Of a stretch of DNA of 64,000 nt, positions 40,451-48,691 are shown piece after piece. The number at the start of each line of letters is the position of its first letter. The first letter of the stretch is position 1. The position numbers and the translations under genes were made by a program. The stretch is taken from positions 1-64,000 of the forward strand of contig NZ_BIMF01000025.1 of the NCBI RefSeq assembly GCF_004000945.1, in the 5' to 3' direction. The notes beneath the pieces were generated by a model. That model was given only the letters and a program-made list of their open reading frames with translations. It did not search any database and had not been told where the DNA came from. The DNA is from Paenibacillus lautus NBRC 15380 (GTDB lineage: Bacteria > Bacillota > Bacilli > Paenibacillales > Paenibacillaceae).

Positions 40451-41000
40451 TCGTTTCTTCCCCCTCGGCCATGGCATAATGTTTGCGGAACTTGGCTGCG
40501 GCCCGCTGAAATTTTTTCCTAAGATAGGTCGTGCTTTGTTGCAAAATAAGGCTGATCTCGTGATAGCTCTTGTCCTCGACGCAGCGCAGGATGAGCAGGC
40601 TTCGTTCCTCGGCGGTCAGCCTGGCCAGCGCCCTGAGCACGGACGGATTGTAGTATTTGTGCTCGATGACCTGATCGACATGCCTGTTATCCTGATCCTT
40701 CTGATACAGAAAGGGGAGGTATCGGGATAGCTTTCGCTTGCGGAGGTAGTCGATGCACTGGTTGGAGGCGATGCGGTACAGCCAGGCTTCGAAGGGCTTG
40801 TCCGGTTCGAATTTAGATAGATTGCGATAAGCTTTCAAAAAAGCTTCCTGGGTGCAATCTTCGGCTTCGGCATAGTCGCCAAGCATGTGATAGCAATAGT
40901 TGAAGATGGCTTTGTGGCAGCGGTACATGATCAGCTCATATTTGTCGATCTCTCCCTTCAAAACATCAGCAACGATCTGATGGAATGCTGGTTCATCCAA
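40401..41000 (-). CDS. ECF RNA polymerase sigma factor
   Basis: This 199-residue ECF sigma factor has region 2 with DYAEAEDCTQEAFLKAYRNL and FEAWLYRIASNQCIDYLRKR, and region 4 with LTAEERSLLILRCVEDKSYHEIS followed by the helix QQSTTYLRKKFQRAAAKF. It probably directs transcription of a small stress regulon including its own operon. The C-terminal tail is charged and extends past region 4 by about 25 residues, overlapping the anti-sigma gene. AAAGGGGTG precedes the ATG with rather long spacing. Confidence 0.9.
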   Translation of the reverse strand: MDEPAFHQIVADVLKGEIDKYELIMYRCHKAIFNYCYHMLGDYAEAEDCTQEAFLKAYRNLSKFEPDKPFEAWLYRIASNQCIDYLRKRKLSRYLPFLYQKDQDNRHVDQVIEHKYYNPSVLRALARLTAEERSLLILRCVEDKSYHEISLILQQSTTYLRKKFQRAAAKFRKHYAMAEGEETNEHGQRPGPETTLSKG

Positions 41001-41025
41001 GTGGTTTCACCCCTTTACAATCTGT

Positions 41026-41055
41026 ATTACGTTTGGGCACAGCACAAATGTGACA
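41026..41055 (-). promoter_or_regulatory. Candidate ECF-type promoter of the sigma operon
   Basis: On the minus strand TGTCAC (41050-41055) and CGTAAT (41026-41031) are separated by 18 nt, with the -10-like box 25 nt before the sigma start. The layout resembles autoregulated ECF promoters (a -35 element with AAC/CAC and a CGT -10), but the fit is approximate. Confidence 0.35.
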
Positions 41056-41122
41056 ACCGGATTCAATAAATCTTGTTCGCAGGAGAATGCATTCGGTAAA
41101 ATCGGGTTGAGTAAGAGTGCCG

Positions 41123-41258
41123 CTGCCCCGGATGGGATTTGGGAGAGTTCTGCAGCATAAAAATAGAGACGCCGGAGCGGCGTCTCTATTTGCTGATTCA
41201 TTTCCTTAGCAATCAGAACTTCATTTGGACAAGTGGTCAACCCTCTTCGAGCACAGCG
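41123..41258. repeat. Dispersed repeat, copy B, containing a strong terminator
   Basis: This 136-bp block matches copy A (39183-39316) in order and in the hairpin core. Its hairpin stem is 14 bp (AAATAGAGACGCCG). It lies between the nucleotidyltransferase and sigma genes. Confidence 0.7.
41158..41191. terminator. Terminator within repeat copy B
   Basis: A 14-bp perfect stem (41161-41174 with 41178-41191) and loop GAG. On the minus strand TATTTTTATGC follows, so it ends the nucleotidyltransferase transcript. Confidence 0.85.
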
Positions 41259-41295
41259 TCATTTGGAATCAAGCGAACGGCAGCTTCCCGCAATC

Positions 41296-42168
41296 TTAAT
41301 AGATCGCCTTGGCATCCGCCGGCAGCTGCCGGACATGCTGCAGGAAGGAGGTCACGCGTTGATCCTGCCCCATATCGTATTCAAAGCCCAGCTGTTCAGC
41401 GACATCCAATGCGGTACTGCGGAACAGAGCTCCCATCATAAACAGCGCCTCCCACACCTCTTCGTAGGTTCCGCGAGGGTAGGTGGACATCAGCTCGTTC
41501 CAACTGTCCGATGGCAGGTAGCTTTTCAAGTACTTGCCGTTCTTGCCTATGCTGAGCGAGAAATCGGTCTGGGTACCTACCTGCCACCCCAGCATTTTCA
41601 TCAGCATCGGACGCATGATGTTGTGAAAGTGGTCTTGGGCATACAGTATTTCTTCCCGCCACAAGCCCTTGGCTACATACGTGGATACCCACCAGAATTC
41701 ATTGCAGCAATCCTCGAAAAAGGCTGCCGACGGGCGCTTTACCCAGAAATCCTCGTCGGATGGAGCAGAAACCTTAGGGAAGGTCTGATCTTTATCCATT
41801 AAGATCTGGATCAGTTTGTCTTCTCTGCAGTATTTCTCTTTCTCCTCAATGGGAATCAGGGTCATGTCAATCCTGTTGCCGTCGGTAAATAACATCAGGT
41901 ACGAGAACCAGCCTCCAAGATCCGGGGGAAACAAGGCCATGTCTTCCGGCGTCTGCAGAATCAACCGTTCCCCGAAAACGTCAATCCAGTTCGGATCCTG
42001 AATAAAGCTGTCCATGTCCGTTACGTGGAAGCTGATATCGTAATCCTGGAAAATATCCTTCGGCACGTTGGGATTCGTTCTGGAGCCCTCCAGGGTCACG
42101 GCCCGAACCCGTTCGTCGCGGGCTGCGTAGCCCAATACCAAATCCATCATTTCTTGTTCGCTTCTCAT
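41296..42168 (-). CDS. ANT(6)-like aminoglycoside nucleotidyltransferase
   Basis: This 290-residue protein has the nucleotidyltransferase palm segment VTLEGSRTNPNVPKD and FQDYDISFHV with metal-binding Asp residues, then YLMLFTDGNRIDMTLIP with the third Asp, and the helical C-terminal KMLGWQVGTQTDFSLSIGKNGKYLKSYL typical of the AadE/ANT(6) family. Such enzymes add AMP to streptomycin-type drugs, but chromosomal relatives often have no proven resistance role. GGAGG is 9 nt before the ATG at 42168; the longer start at 42186 lacks one. Confidence 0.88.
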   Translation of the reverse strand: MRSEQEMMDLVLGYAARDERVRAVTLEGSRTNPNVPKDIFQDYDISFHVTDMDSFIQDPNWIDVFGERLILQTPEDMALFPPDLGGWFSYLMLFTDGNRIDMTLIPIEEKEKYCREDKLIQILMDKDQTFPKVSAPSDEDFWVKRPSAAFFEDCCNEFWWVSTYVAKGLWREEILYAQDHFHNIMRPMLMKMLGWQVGTQTDFSLSIGKNGKYLKSYLPSDSWNELMSTYPRGTYEEVWEALFMMGALFRSTALDVAEQLGFEYDMGQDQRVTSFLQHVRQLPADAKAIY

Positions 42169-42340
42169 GTTATCCAGCCTCCGCATTCATATTTAGATGA
42201 CTCAGGTTTCGAATCGGACAGGTCAGGAGGTCCACGAATCCGGACCGTAGAAGCATGGCATGGATATGGAGCATGTTATAACTTGTTCAAGCGCTTTTTC
42301 ATGGGGAAAACTCCTTTTCGTGATTTCTAATATATCTAAA

Positions 42341-43660
42341 TTAATTCTTCATGGCCTTAAAAGATTCCTCCGCAGCTTCAAGCGTAGCCTCGATGTCGTC
42401 ATCCGTATGGGCGGTGGTCATGAACCAGGCCTCGTATTTGGAAGGAGCCAGATTCACGCCGCGGTCCAGCATATGGCGGAAGAATGCGGCAAAGGCTTCG
42501 CCGTCGGTGTCCTGCGCTTCATCATAGTTCGTGACCGGATGATCGCAGAAGTGAGTGGAGAAGGAACCCCGGATGCGGTTGATCGTGAGCGGAATGCCGT
42601 GGCGGTCAGCGGATGCCTGCAAACCTTCCGTCAGCTTGATGGTCAAGCGCTCCATTTCTTCATATACGCCTTCACCCTGCAGAACCTCCAAGCAAGCGAT
42701 TCCGGCAGCGATGGAGGCGGGATTACCCGCCATAGTTCCTGCTTGATAAGCTGGGCCGAGCGGTGCGACCTGTTCCATCACGTGTTTACGGCCGCCATAG
42801 GCGCCGATAGGCAGACCGCCGCCTATGATTTTGCCAAGAGCCGTAAGATCCGGCTGAATCGCTTCATGATTGGCCAGACCCGCATAGGTTTGGGTAGATC
42901 CGTAGTGGAATCGGAAAGCGCTGATGACTTCGTCATAGATGACCAGCGAGCCGTTGTCGTGCGTCATTTGGCATAAGCCTTCGAGGAATCCCGGTTTCGG
43001 CATCACCATGCCGAAGTTGCCAACGATGGGCTCCACCATAACGGCAGCCACATCATCGCCCCATGCGTCGAGGGCAGCGCGCAGGCCTTCCAGATCGTTG
43101 AACGGAACGGTAATGACTTCCGTTGCAATGCTTGCCGGGATCCCGGCACTGTCCGGAATGCCGAGCGTGGAAGGGCCGGAGCCTGCAGCTACGAGGACAA
43201 GATCGGAATGGCCGTGGTAGCAGCCGGCGAACTTGATGATTTTGTTGCGCTTGGTGTAGGCGCGGGCCACCCGGATCGTGGTCATGACCGCCTCGGTGCC
43301 GGAATTGACGAAACGCACCTTATCCATGGACGGGATGGCGGCCTTCAGCATTTTGGCCAAGGTGATCTCAAGCTCCGTCGGCGTCCCGTAGAGGGTACCG
43401 TTTTGAGCTGCCGACGTGATGGCAGCTGTAATATGCGGATGGGCATGTCCGGTTATGATCGGGCCATAGGCTGCTAAATAATCGATATAGCGGTTGCCGT
43501 CCTCATCCCAGAAGTGGGCCCCGTTCGCACGTTTCATGAAAACGGGGGCACCGCCGCCTACGGCCTTGAACGAACGGGAGGGGCTGTTTACGCCGCCTAC
43601 GATATGCTGCAGCGCTTCTTGATATAGAGTTTCGGAACGCTTTCTGGATGTTGACATCAT
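42341..43660 (-). CDS. hemL: glutamate-1-semialdehyde 2,1-aminomutase
   Basis: HemL makes 5-aminolevulinate from glutamate-1-semialdehyde in the C5 pathway to heme, using PLP or PMP. The 439-residue protein shows GGVNSPSRSFKAVGG near the start, MDKVRFVNSGTEAVMTTIRVARA, YHGHSD, the PLP-aspartate region LVIYDEVISAFRF and the lysine segment ALGKIIGGGLPIGAYGG. An isolated copy away from a hem cluster suggests a GsaB-like second aminomutase, as in Bacillus. AAGGA is 9 nt upstream of the ATG at 43660; a second ATG follows at once. Confidence 0.93.
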   Translation of the reverse strand: MMSTSRKRSETLYQEALQHIVGGVNSPSRSFKAVGGGAPVFMKRANGAHFWDEDGNRYIDYLAAYGPIITGHAHPHITAAITSAAQNGTLYGTPTELEITLAKMLKAAIPSMDKVRFVNSGTEAVMTTIRVARAYTKRNKIIKFAGCYHGHSDLVLVAAGSGPSTLGIPDSAGIPASIATEVITVPFNDLEGLRAALDAWGDDVAAVMVEPIVGNFGMVMPKPGFLEGLCQMTHDNGSLVIYDEVISAFRFHYGSTQTYAGLANHEAIQPDLTALGKIIGGGLPIGAYGGRKHVMEQVAPLGPAYQAGTMAGNPASIAAGIACLEVLQGEGVYEEMERLTIKLTEGLQASADRHGIPLTINRIRGSFSTHFCDHPVTNYDEAQDTDGEAFAAFFRHMLDRGVNLAPSKYEAWFMTTAHTDDDIEATLEAAEESFKAMKN

Positions 43661-43738
43661 AGTTAAACTTCCTTTCTTCATGAAGCAGGACAGGAAGCTA
43701 AAATGACGTAGCGCCCTGTCCTGATTGCTGTATGTGTA

Positions 43739-44812
43739 TTAGTTACGATCCGTTGTTGCAGATGGAGCAGTGGAGCTTTCAGCGTCGCTCTTCTTGGTAT
43801 CGCTGTTCTCGGAATCACCTTCCGTGCCTTTGCTGCCTTCGGTCTCAGGGTCAGGCGTTGGCGGATTTAATATTTCCTGGATATACTGTTTCAGCGTATC
43901 CGGATTGCCGACCGTTAGAACGGCAGCGCCGCCGATATGTTCTTCCTTCAGGAGTTTCATAGGAGGTACTTGTTCGCTGCCGCTCATGTTACTCTTGTAG
44001 GCAACGTTCGCAAGCTTCCACATATCCTCGACATCGAGATTGGTATCAATATACGGGCTGACGGACTTCAAAATGTCCGGAAGCTTCATAATGGAAGTGG
44101 TGGTCTGCATTTTCTTGGCTACGGCCTTCAAGAGCTCGCGCTGACGCTCGGTGCGGGTAAAGTCGCCCATCGCATCATAGCGGAACCGGACATATTGCAG
44201 CGCCGCGTTGCCATCCAGATGCTGCATGCCTTGCTTCAATTCGATGTCGTATTCGTTTTTGTCTGCTTTACTGGCATAATTCATGTCCTTCTCAACATAG
44301 AAATCAACCCCGCCGACGGAATCAACCAGCTTCATGAAACCCTGGAAATCCGTATAGACGTAGTATTGAACCGGAATGCCCAGCAGATCGCCTACCGCCT
44401 TCATCGCCGTATTCGGGCCGTGCGTGATGGCCGTATTGATTCGGTTTCGGTCATATCCGGGTATTTCTACGTAAGTATCGCGCAAAATAGAGAATAAGTG
44501 CATTTTTTTCTTCACCGGATCAATCGAGGCAACAAGCATGCTGTCGGAGCGAGGAATTTCCCCTTCCTCAAAACCGCGTGCATCCACGCCCATCAGCAGA
44601 ATGTTAACCGTCTCTGTTCCTTCCCACTCGGGCGGTGCCGGCACTTTGGCATCTACCTTTTCAATTTCACGAAAAGGAGAGGATTCACCTGATTTCTGAA
44701 GACTTTGTAAGCCGTCGTAGAACGATGCCGCATAATAAATGCCATAACCAATAATAGCGGCGAGGATGAGGCTGACACTCCATATAATCGTCTTCTTTGT
44801 TTTTTTGGTCAT
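43739..44812 (-). CDS. LytR-CpsA-Psr (LCP) family wall polymer ligase
   Basis: This 357-residue protein has one N-terminal membrane helix (residues about 8-27) and an extracellular LCP domain. The domain shows VNILLMGVDARG, the Arg/Asp segment PRSDSMLVASIDP, SILRDTYVEIPGYDRNRINTA, and VRFRYDAMGDFTRTERQRELL. LCP enzymes attach teichoic acids or other polymers to peptidoglycan. A Thr/Ser/Asp-rich low-complexity tail ends the protein. GAAAGGAAG precedes the ATG. It shares an overlapping divergent promoter region with the bcp gene and lies upstream of hemL. Confidence 0.92.
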   Translation of the reverse strand: MTKKTKKTIIWSVSLILAAIIGYGIYYAASFYDGLQSLQKSGESSPFREIEKVDAKVPAPPEWEGTETVNILLMGVDARGFEEGEIPRSDSMLVASIDPVKKKMHLFSILRDTYVEIPGYDRNRINTAITHGPNTAMKAVGDLLGIPVQYYVYTDFQGFMKLVDSVGGVDFYVEKDMNYASKADKNEYDIELKQGMQHLDGNAALQYVRFRYDAMGDFTRTERQRELLKAVAKKMQTTTSIMKLPDILKSVSPYIDTNLDVEDMWKLANVAYKSNMSGSEQVPPMKLLKEEHIGGAAVLTVGNPDTLKQYIQEILNPPTPDPETEGSKGTEGDSENSDTKKSDAESSTAPSATTDRN

Positions 44813-44860
44813 TGTGTTCTTCCTTTCGGATTACGCTGATGAATAAATTCGATAGAACAT

Positions 44861-44890
44861 TTGAACATTCGACATTCATTCTATTATAAT
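44861..44890 (+). promoter_or_regulatory. Promoter of bcp
   Basis: TTGAAC (44861-44866), 18-nt spacer, perfect TATAAT (44885-44890). It gives a leader of about 55 nt before the proposed ATC start. Confidence 0.6.
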
Positions 44891-44911
44891 TTTTTTCGAA
44901 AAGACAATCAA
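44883..44911 (-). promoter_or_regulatory. Promoter of the LCP gene, overlapping the bcp promoter
   Basis: On the minus strand TTGATT (44906-44911), 17-nt spacer, perfect TATAAT (44883-44888). The -10 boxes of both directions share the palindrome ATTATAAT, so the two promoters cannot be occupied at the same time. Confidence 0.55.
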
Positions 44912-44950
44912 TTTTCGGGACTAAAGTCCGTAAAGTAGGAGTGGAGCCTT

Positions 44951-45424
44951 ATCGCAGATCAAACACAGTTGACAGTCGGAAGCCAAGTGCCGGATTTTTC
45001 ACTTCCGGCTTCGAACGGGGAGAAGATAGCTTTAAGCGATTTTCGTGGACGTAAAGTCGTGCTGTTCTTCTATCCGAAAAATATGACCCCAACCTGCACC
45101 GAGGAGGCTTGCAGCTTCCGTGACCATTACGGAGCCTTGGAGCAGGCGGGCGCAGTCGTGATCGGGATTAGCCCGGATCCGCTGAAATCCCATGCCAAAT
45201 TCATCGATAAGCATAGCCTGCCCTACTTGCTCTTGTCTGATGAGGAGCATAAGGTTAGCGAAATGTTTGACATCTGGCAGATGAAGAAGATGTTCGGCCG
45301 CGAGTATATGGGTATTGTACGCTCTACCTTCTTGATTGATGAGCAGGGAAAGCTGGCAGGCGAGTGGCGGAAAGTGAAAGTGAAAGGTCATGTCGAAGCG
45401 GTTCTCGCAGCCGTGCTGTCATAG
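44951..45424 (+). CDS. bcp: thiol peroxidase Bcp (peroxiredoxin), probable ATC start
   Basis: This peroxiredoxin of about 157 residues reduces hydroperoxides. The peroxidatic Cys is in MTPTCTEEACSF, with the resolving Cys five residues later, as in atypical 2-Cys Bcp. The usual opening LTVGSQVPDFSLPAS and REYMGIVRSTFLIDEQG are present. The first conventional codon is TTG at 44969, without a ribosome binding site. Upstream, AGGAG (44937-44941) is 9 nt before ATC at 44951, and the extra residues ADQTQ suit the family, so an ATC start is proposed. A perfect promoter and strong terminator bracket the gene. Confidence 0.88.
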   Translation: MADQTQLTVGSQVPDFSLPASNGEKIALSDFRGRKVVLFFYPKNMTPTCTEEACSFRDHYGALEQAGAVVIGISPDPLKSHAKFIDKHSLPYLLLSDEEHKVSEMFDIWQMKKMFGREYMGIVRSTFLIDEQGKLAGEWRKVKVKGHVEAVLAAVLS

Positions 45425-45434
45425 CTATATGAAG

Positions 45435-45483
45435 AACGGTCCCTCAGCATGCCTGGAAAGGCATGATAAGGGACCGTTTTTTT
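45435..45483 (+). terminator. Terminator after bcp
   Basis: AACGGTCCCT pairs with AGGGACCGTT with an inner GCATGCC/GGCATG stem, followed by seven T residues. Confidence 0.85.
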
Positions 45484-45513
45484 AGAGAAATAAGACCAGA
45501 GGTATAGGCCGGC

Positions 45514-46374
45514 CTAGTTGGATGAATGCTTCAAGAACGTGCCATTCCGATACTCGCGAAAGGCTTCGTTCACTTCTTCCTCCGTATTCATGACGAAGGG
45601 ACCGCGGGCCGCTACGGGCTCTCGTACCGGTTCGCCCGCATATAGGACAAAGCGAAGAGGCTCCGTCGCCGTTGCCTGTATTTCGCTTAGCTGACCATTG
45701 ATTCCTGCGCCCAGCCGCAGCACCTGGCTTTTAGCCGCGTTCACGCCGTTGCTCCCAAAGGTTCCGCTGCCCTCTAGAATATAGATGAAGCCGTTATAAC
45801 TGCCGGGCAGGTCTTGCGTGATGGAAGCGCCAGATTCCAGGGACACCTCAACCATGGTGACCGGAACATGATTTTTAGTGGGGGATGCGACATCGCCGGA
45901 AGAACCGGAGAAGACTCGAACGAGCGCACCCTTTTCTTGTCTGACCGGCATATCGGTTCCCTTCAGGTTTTGGTAGCGGGGAGTTGTCATTTTCTGCTCG
46001 CGTGGCAGATTGACCCAGAGCTGCAGGGTGTGAGCCGTTATTCCCTCTGACGGCACTTCGTTGTGAATGACGCCGTTTCCGGCTGTCATCCATTGGACAT
46101 CTCCGGGTCCCAGCATCCCGCCTTGCTCGGAGACGCTGTCATAATGCTCGATAGTCCCATCGATAACATAGGTAACGGTCTCGATTCCCCGATGGGGATG
46201 GTCGTCGAATGAACCGGCCTGGAACTTGTCTTCCATCATGCCGAGAAACGGATCGGATTGGCTCCAGTTACCAAATTCGATGACGGGTCCTGCGGCATGG
46301 ATCCGGCTGTAACGCCGAAGAATGACATCTTGGACGTCGGTAATATCACGCTTGATGAGAGGTTGGTGATTCAT
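45514..46374 (-). CDS. pirin family protein
   Basis: This bicupin of about 286 residues belongs to the pirin family, whose bacterial members include quercetin dioxygenases. The N-terminal cupin carries the metal ligands in SFDDHPHRGIETVTYV (two His) and further on ITAHTLQLWVNL; the signature TAGNGVIHNEVP is present. The C-terminal cupin (about residues 165-280) is less conserved. The start is uncertain: GGAAGGG abuts ATG 46386 and is 12 nt before ATG 46374. Confidence 0.88.
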   Translation of the reverse strand: MNHQPLIKRDITDVQDVILRRYSRIHAAGPVIEFGNWSQSDPFLGMMEDKFQAGSFDDHPHRGIETVTYVIDGTIEHYDSVSEQGGMLGPGDVQWMTAGNGVIHNEVPSEGITAHTLQLWVNLPREQKMTTPRYQNLKGTDMPVRQEKGALVRVFSGSSGDVASPTKNHVPVTMVEVSLESGASITQDLPGSYNGFIYILEGSGTFGSNGVNAAKSQVLRLGAGINGQLSEIQATATEPLRFVLYAGEPVREPVAARGPFVMNTEEEVNEAFREYRNGTFLKHSSN

Positions 46375-46610
46375 CTGTTCTATCATCCCTTCCAACTGTG
46401 TAATGGGTGAAGAGGGCAATTCGTATAGTGAAGCTCCAAATACAGCTATTTGAACATGATAATGAATGAAGGAATTGAATTCAGTTTACTAGTAATGTGA
46501 AGATAAATCAAGGACAAAGAAAATATCAAATCCTAGTCTTTTTTTGAAACGCCCTCCATATAATCTATCAGGAAGCCGAACTCATAGAAATGATGGAGGT
46601 AGAGTTGATA

Positions 46611-47918
46611 ATGAAAAATATGGTGCGGGTAACATCAATAGCGGTATTTTTCGGCGTATTGGCATTGCTGATTATGATCGGTATGGGGCTTGAGGTCCAG
46701 CGGCCGATAGACATATATGTGGAACAGGCTCCTCTGGCATCGCCGCCAATGACAGTAACTCGGCAGGATGTACAGGTGCAGCCGGAAGAGGCAAGCAAGC
46801 CAATCGTCACGACTGCATTCAAGAATACATCGGCCGTGAACGCCGCACCTGTTCAATATAAGAAACCAAGTGACAAAACGGCATACCTGACATTTGATGA
46901 CGGACCATCGGATTTAACGCTCGACGTGTTGGATATCTTGAAGCGGGAAGGAATCAAGGGCACGTTTTTTGTACTGGGCAAGGAGGCGGAGACCCGTCCC
47001 GAGATTATTAACCGCATCTATGAGGAAGGCCATGTGATCGGGAATCATACATATGATCATCGTTATGACAAGCTCTACGGGCATTTTCAGGATTTCTGGG
47101 GACAGATTAAGAGAACGGAGGAAATCATTCGTTTAATTACGGGTGAACGGCCGCAGCTGGTCAGAGCTCCCGGGGGGACGGCCGGGCATTTCGACGAAGC
47201 CTATTTTCAATTCATGAAGCAGGGGGGATATCATGTATTCGATTGGAACGTCGACAGCGGCGATTCCAGGTATCGAGGTGTCCCGGCTAAGGACATCGTA
47301 AAGGGGGCGACCACGAAAGTGAACGGCAAGGAGGCGATCGTGCTTCTCCATGACGGTAAAGGCCATGCCGAAAGCGTGAAGGCTCTGCCGGACATTATTT
47401 CTTATTATAAAAAGCAAGGCTATGTCTTTGACGTACTCTCTCCGGATACCGAGCCCGTTCAATTTCGTGCTCAGCAGACCGCCCGCAAGGCTTCACAGCC
47501 TTCACAGCAGTGGATTCGCGAGCATGTCGCAGCCAACGCCGCACTATTTGAGACTGGGCGAACGCTGGCCGTGGAATTCGGAGGAATGGAGACTGCGTTT
47601 GCGGCAGGGGAATACAAAATGGTGGACGGCCGGTTGATGGTACCGCTGCGTTCCCTGGTGGAGCGGCTCGGTGGAAGCGTGTCTTGGAAGTCTCACAACA
47701 AGACCGTGCAGGTGACACTGGCAGGGAATCGCTGGGAAGCAGATCCGCTTAACGGCTTGCTATTCCCCATGCAAACAGGGGGCAAACCGGTGTCTTCGGA
47801 TGTTCATTTAATCGGCGGCACCGCTTGGATTCCGCTTCGGGAAGCGCTTGACTTTTCCGGCCGACCTGTTACAAGAGTGACATATGAGGAAAGCGAGTAT
47901 CGCGTTCTAACTTTGTAG
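46611..47918 (+). CDS. polysaccharide deacetylase with copper-amine-oxidase-like domain
   Basis: This 435-residue exported protein has an N-terminal membrane helix/signal anchor (residues about 5-27). The NodB domain spans about residues 85-290, with TFDDGPSDLT (catalytic Asp pair), the zinc His pair in GNHTYDH, RAPGGTAGHF, DWNVDSGDSR and VLLHDGKGH. Residues about 320-435 are a copper-amine-oxidase N-terminal-like domain (LMVPLRSLVERLGGSVSW). It probably removes acetyl groups from peptidoglycan or another glycan outside the cell. GGAGGT is 10 nt before the ATG at 46611; the ATG at 46590 lacks a site. Confidence 0.93.
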   Translation: MKNMVRVTSIAVFFGVLALLIMIGMGLEVQRPIDIYVEQAPLASPPMTVTRQDVQVQPEEASKPIVTTAFKNTSAVNAAPVQYKKPSDKTAYLTFDDGPSDLTLDVLDILKREGIKGTFFVLGKEAETRPEIINRIYEEGHVIGNHTYDHRYDKLYGHFQDFWGQIKRTEEIIRLITGERPQLVRAPGGTAGHFDEAYFQFMKQGGYHVFDWNVDSGDSRYRGVPAKDIVKGATTKVNGKEAIVLLHDGKGHAESVKALPDIISYYKKQGYVFDVLSPDTEPVQFRAQQTARKASQPSQQWIREHVAANAALFETGRTLAVEFGGMETAFAAGEYKMVDGRLMVPLRSLVERLGGSVSWKSHNKTVQVTLAGNRWEADPLNGLLFPMQTGGKPVSSDVHLIGGTAWIPLREALDFSGRPVTRVTYEESEYRVLTL

Positions 47919-48017
47919 TCGAAAATTGCATTTTATGTTTGTAATTATGCTTCACAAGTTATAGACTAGTACTTAGAGATATTTATCACAATCCCTAAGA
48001 TTGTTTCAGATTAAAGG

Positions 48018-48046
48018 AGGGGGAAGCTTCCCCCTGCTTTATTTTT
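48018..48046 (+). terminator. Terminator after the deacetylase gene
   Basis: A perfect palindrome AGGGGGAAGCTTCCCCCT followed by GCTTTATTTTT. Confidence 0.75.
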
Positions 48047-48188
48047 GGCGATAGTGAGTCACCCATAAGTTCGCACTTTTGTAAGTGATGCATAATAGAT
48101 ACCGGTTATCCCAAAATTAAAGCTAGCCGGTTCGATCGTCGCCAAGTCCATCTTGGGAATTCACTTAAAGAAAAGGAGGCAATTCTTT
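48047..48188. other. Leader of the DUF1641-ndh operon
   Basis: Only the AAAGGAGG site for the DUF1641 gene is clear. Upstream of it, between the deacetylase stop and its terminator, lies a TTGTAAT-N5-TTCACAA word that is close to a Rex site but has the wrong spacing. Confidence 0.4.
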
Positions 48189-48659
48189 ATGACAGAAACA
48201 TCTTCTCCACAGCCGTCCGAAACTCCGGAAAATGTTGTAGGAAACCAAGAAGCTGCGGCGTCCAGCCGTCCTGATGTGCTGCTCGAACAACTGCTCAAGC
48301 CCGAGGTTCAGGAATCCCTCACAACTCTCGTGGACAATCTTCCAAAACTTACGGAAATGCTGACCGTCATGACTAAGGCTTATGACTTCGGTAAATCCGT
48401 AGCTACGGATCCCGTGCTTGCGGAAGACACCATGGCTTCCCTTAGCGGATTCGCGAAGCCAATCACGACAGCAGCAAAAGGCGTTGCATCTGCAGCCATC
48501 GAAGCCGGAGACCGTGTACACGCTCAAGGCGACCAAGGTCAGATCGGCGTATTTGGTCTGATGAAAATGCTGAAAGATCCTCAGGTTCAAAAGGGTCTTC
48601 GCTATGCTCAGGCTTTTTTGGACGTTCTTAACGAACGTGACCAACAAAACAAGCGTTAA
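48189..48659 (+). CDS. DUF1641 protein, YjlC-like
   Basis: This 156-residue protein has the DUF1641 segments LLKPEVQESLTTLVDNLPKLTEML and the late GLMKMLKDPQVQKGLRYAQAFLDVL. In Bacillus subtilis the equivalent yjlC lies upstream of ndh, as here. Its function is unknown; it may assist or regulate the NADH dehydrogenase or the quinone pool. AAAGGAGG is 8 nt before the ATG. The ndh gene follows 32 nt later. Confidence 0.88.
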   Translation: MTETSSPQPSETPENVVGNQEAAASSRPDVLLEQLLKPEVQESLTTLVDNLPKLTEMLTVMTKAYDFGKSVATDPVLAEDTMASLSGFAKPITTAAKGVASAAIEAGDRVHAQGDQGQIGVFGLMKMLKDPQVQKGLRYAQAFLDVLNERDQQNKR

Positions 48660-48691
48660 TCCATAAATCATACGAAGAACGGAGGATGGTC

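Noticed and set aside
47944..47957. Rex-like word TTGTAAT-N5-TTCACAA before the DUF1641-ndh operon
   Set aside because: Rex sites need TTGTGAA-N4-TTCACAA. Here one half has two mismatches and the spacer is one base too long; it also lies upstream of a terminator.
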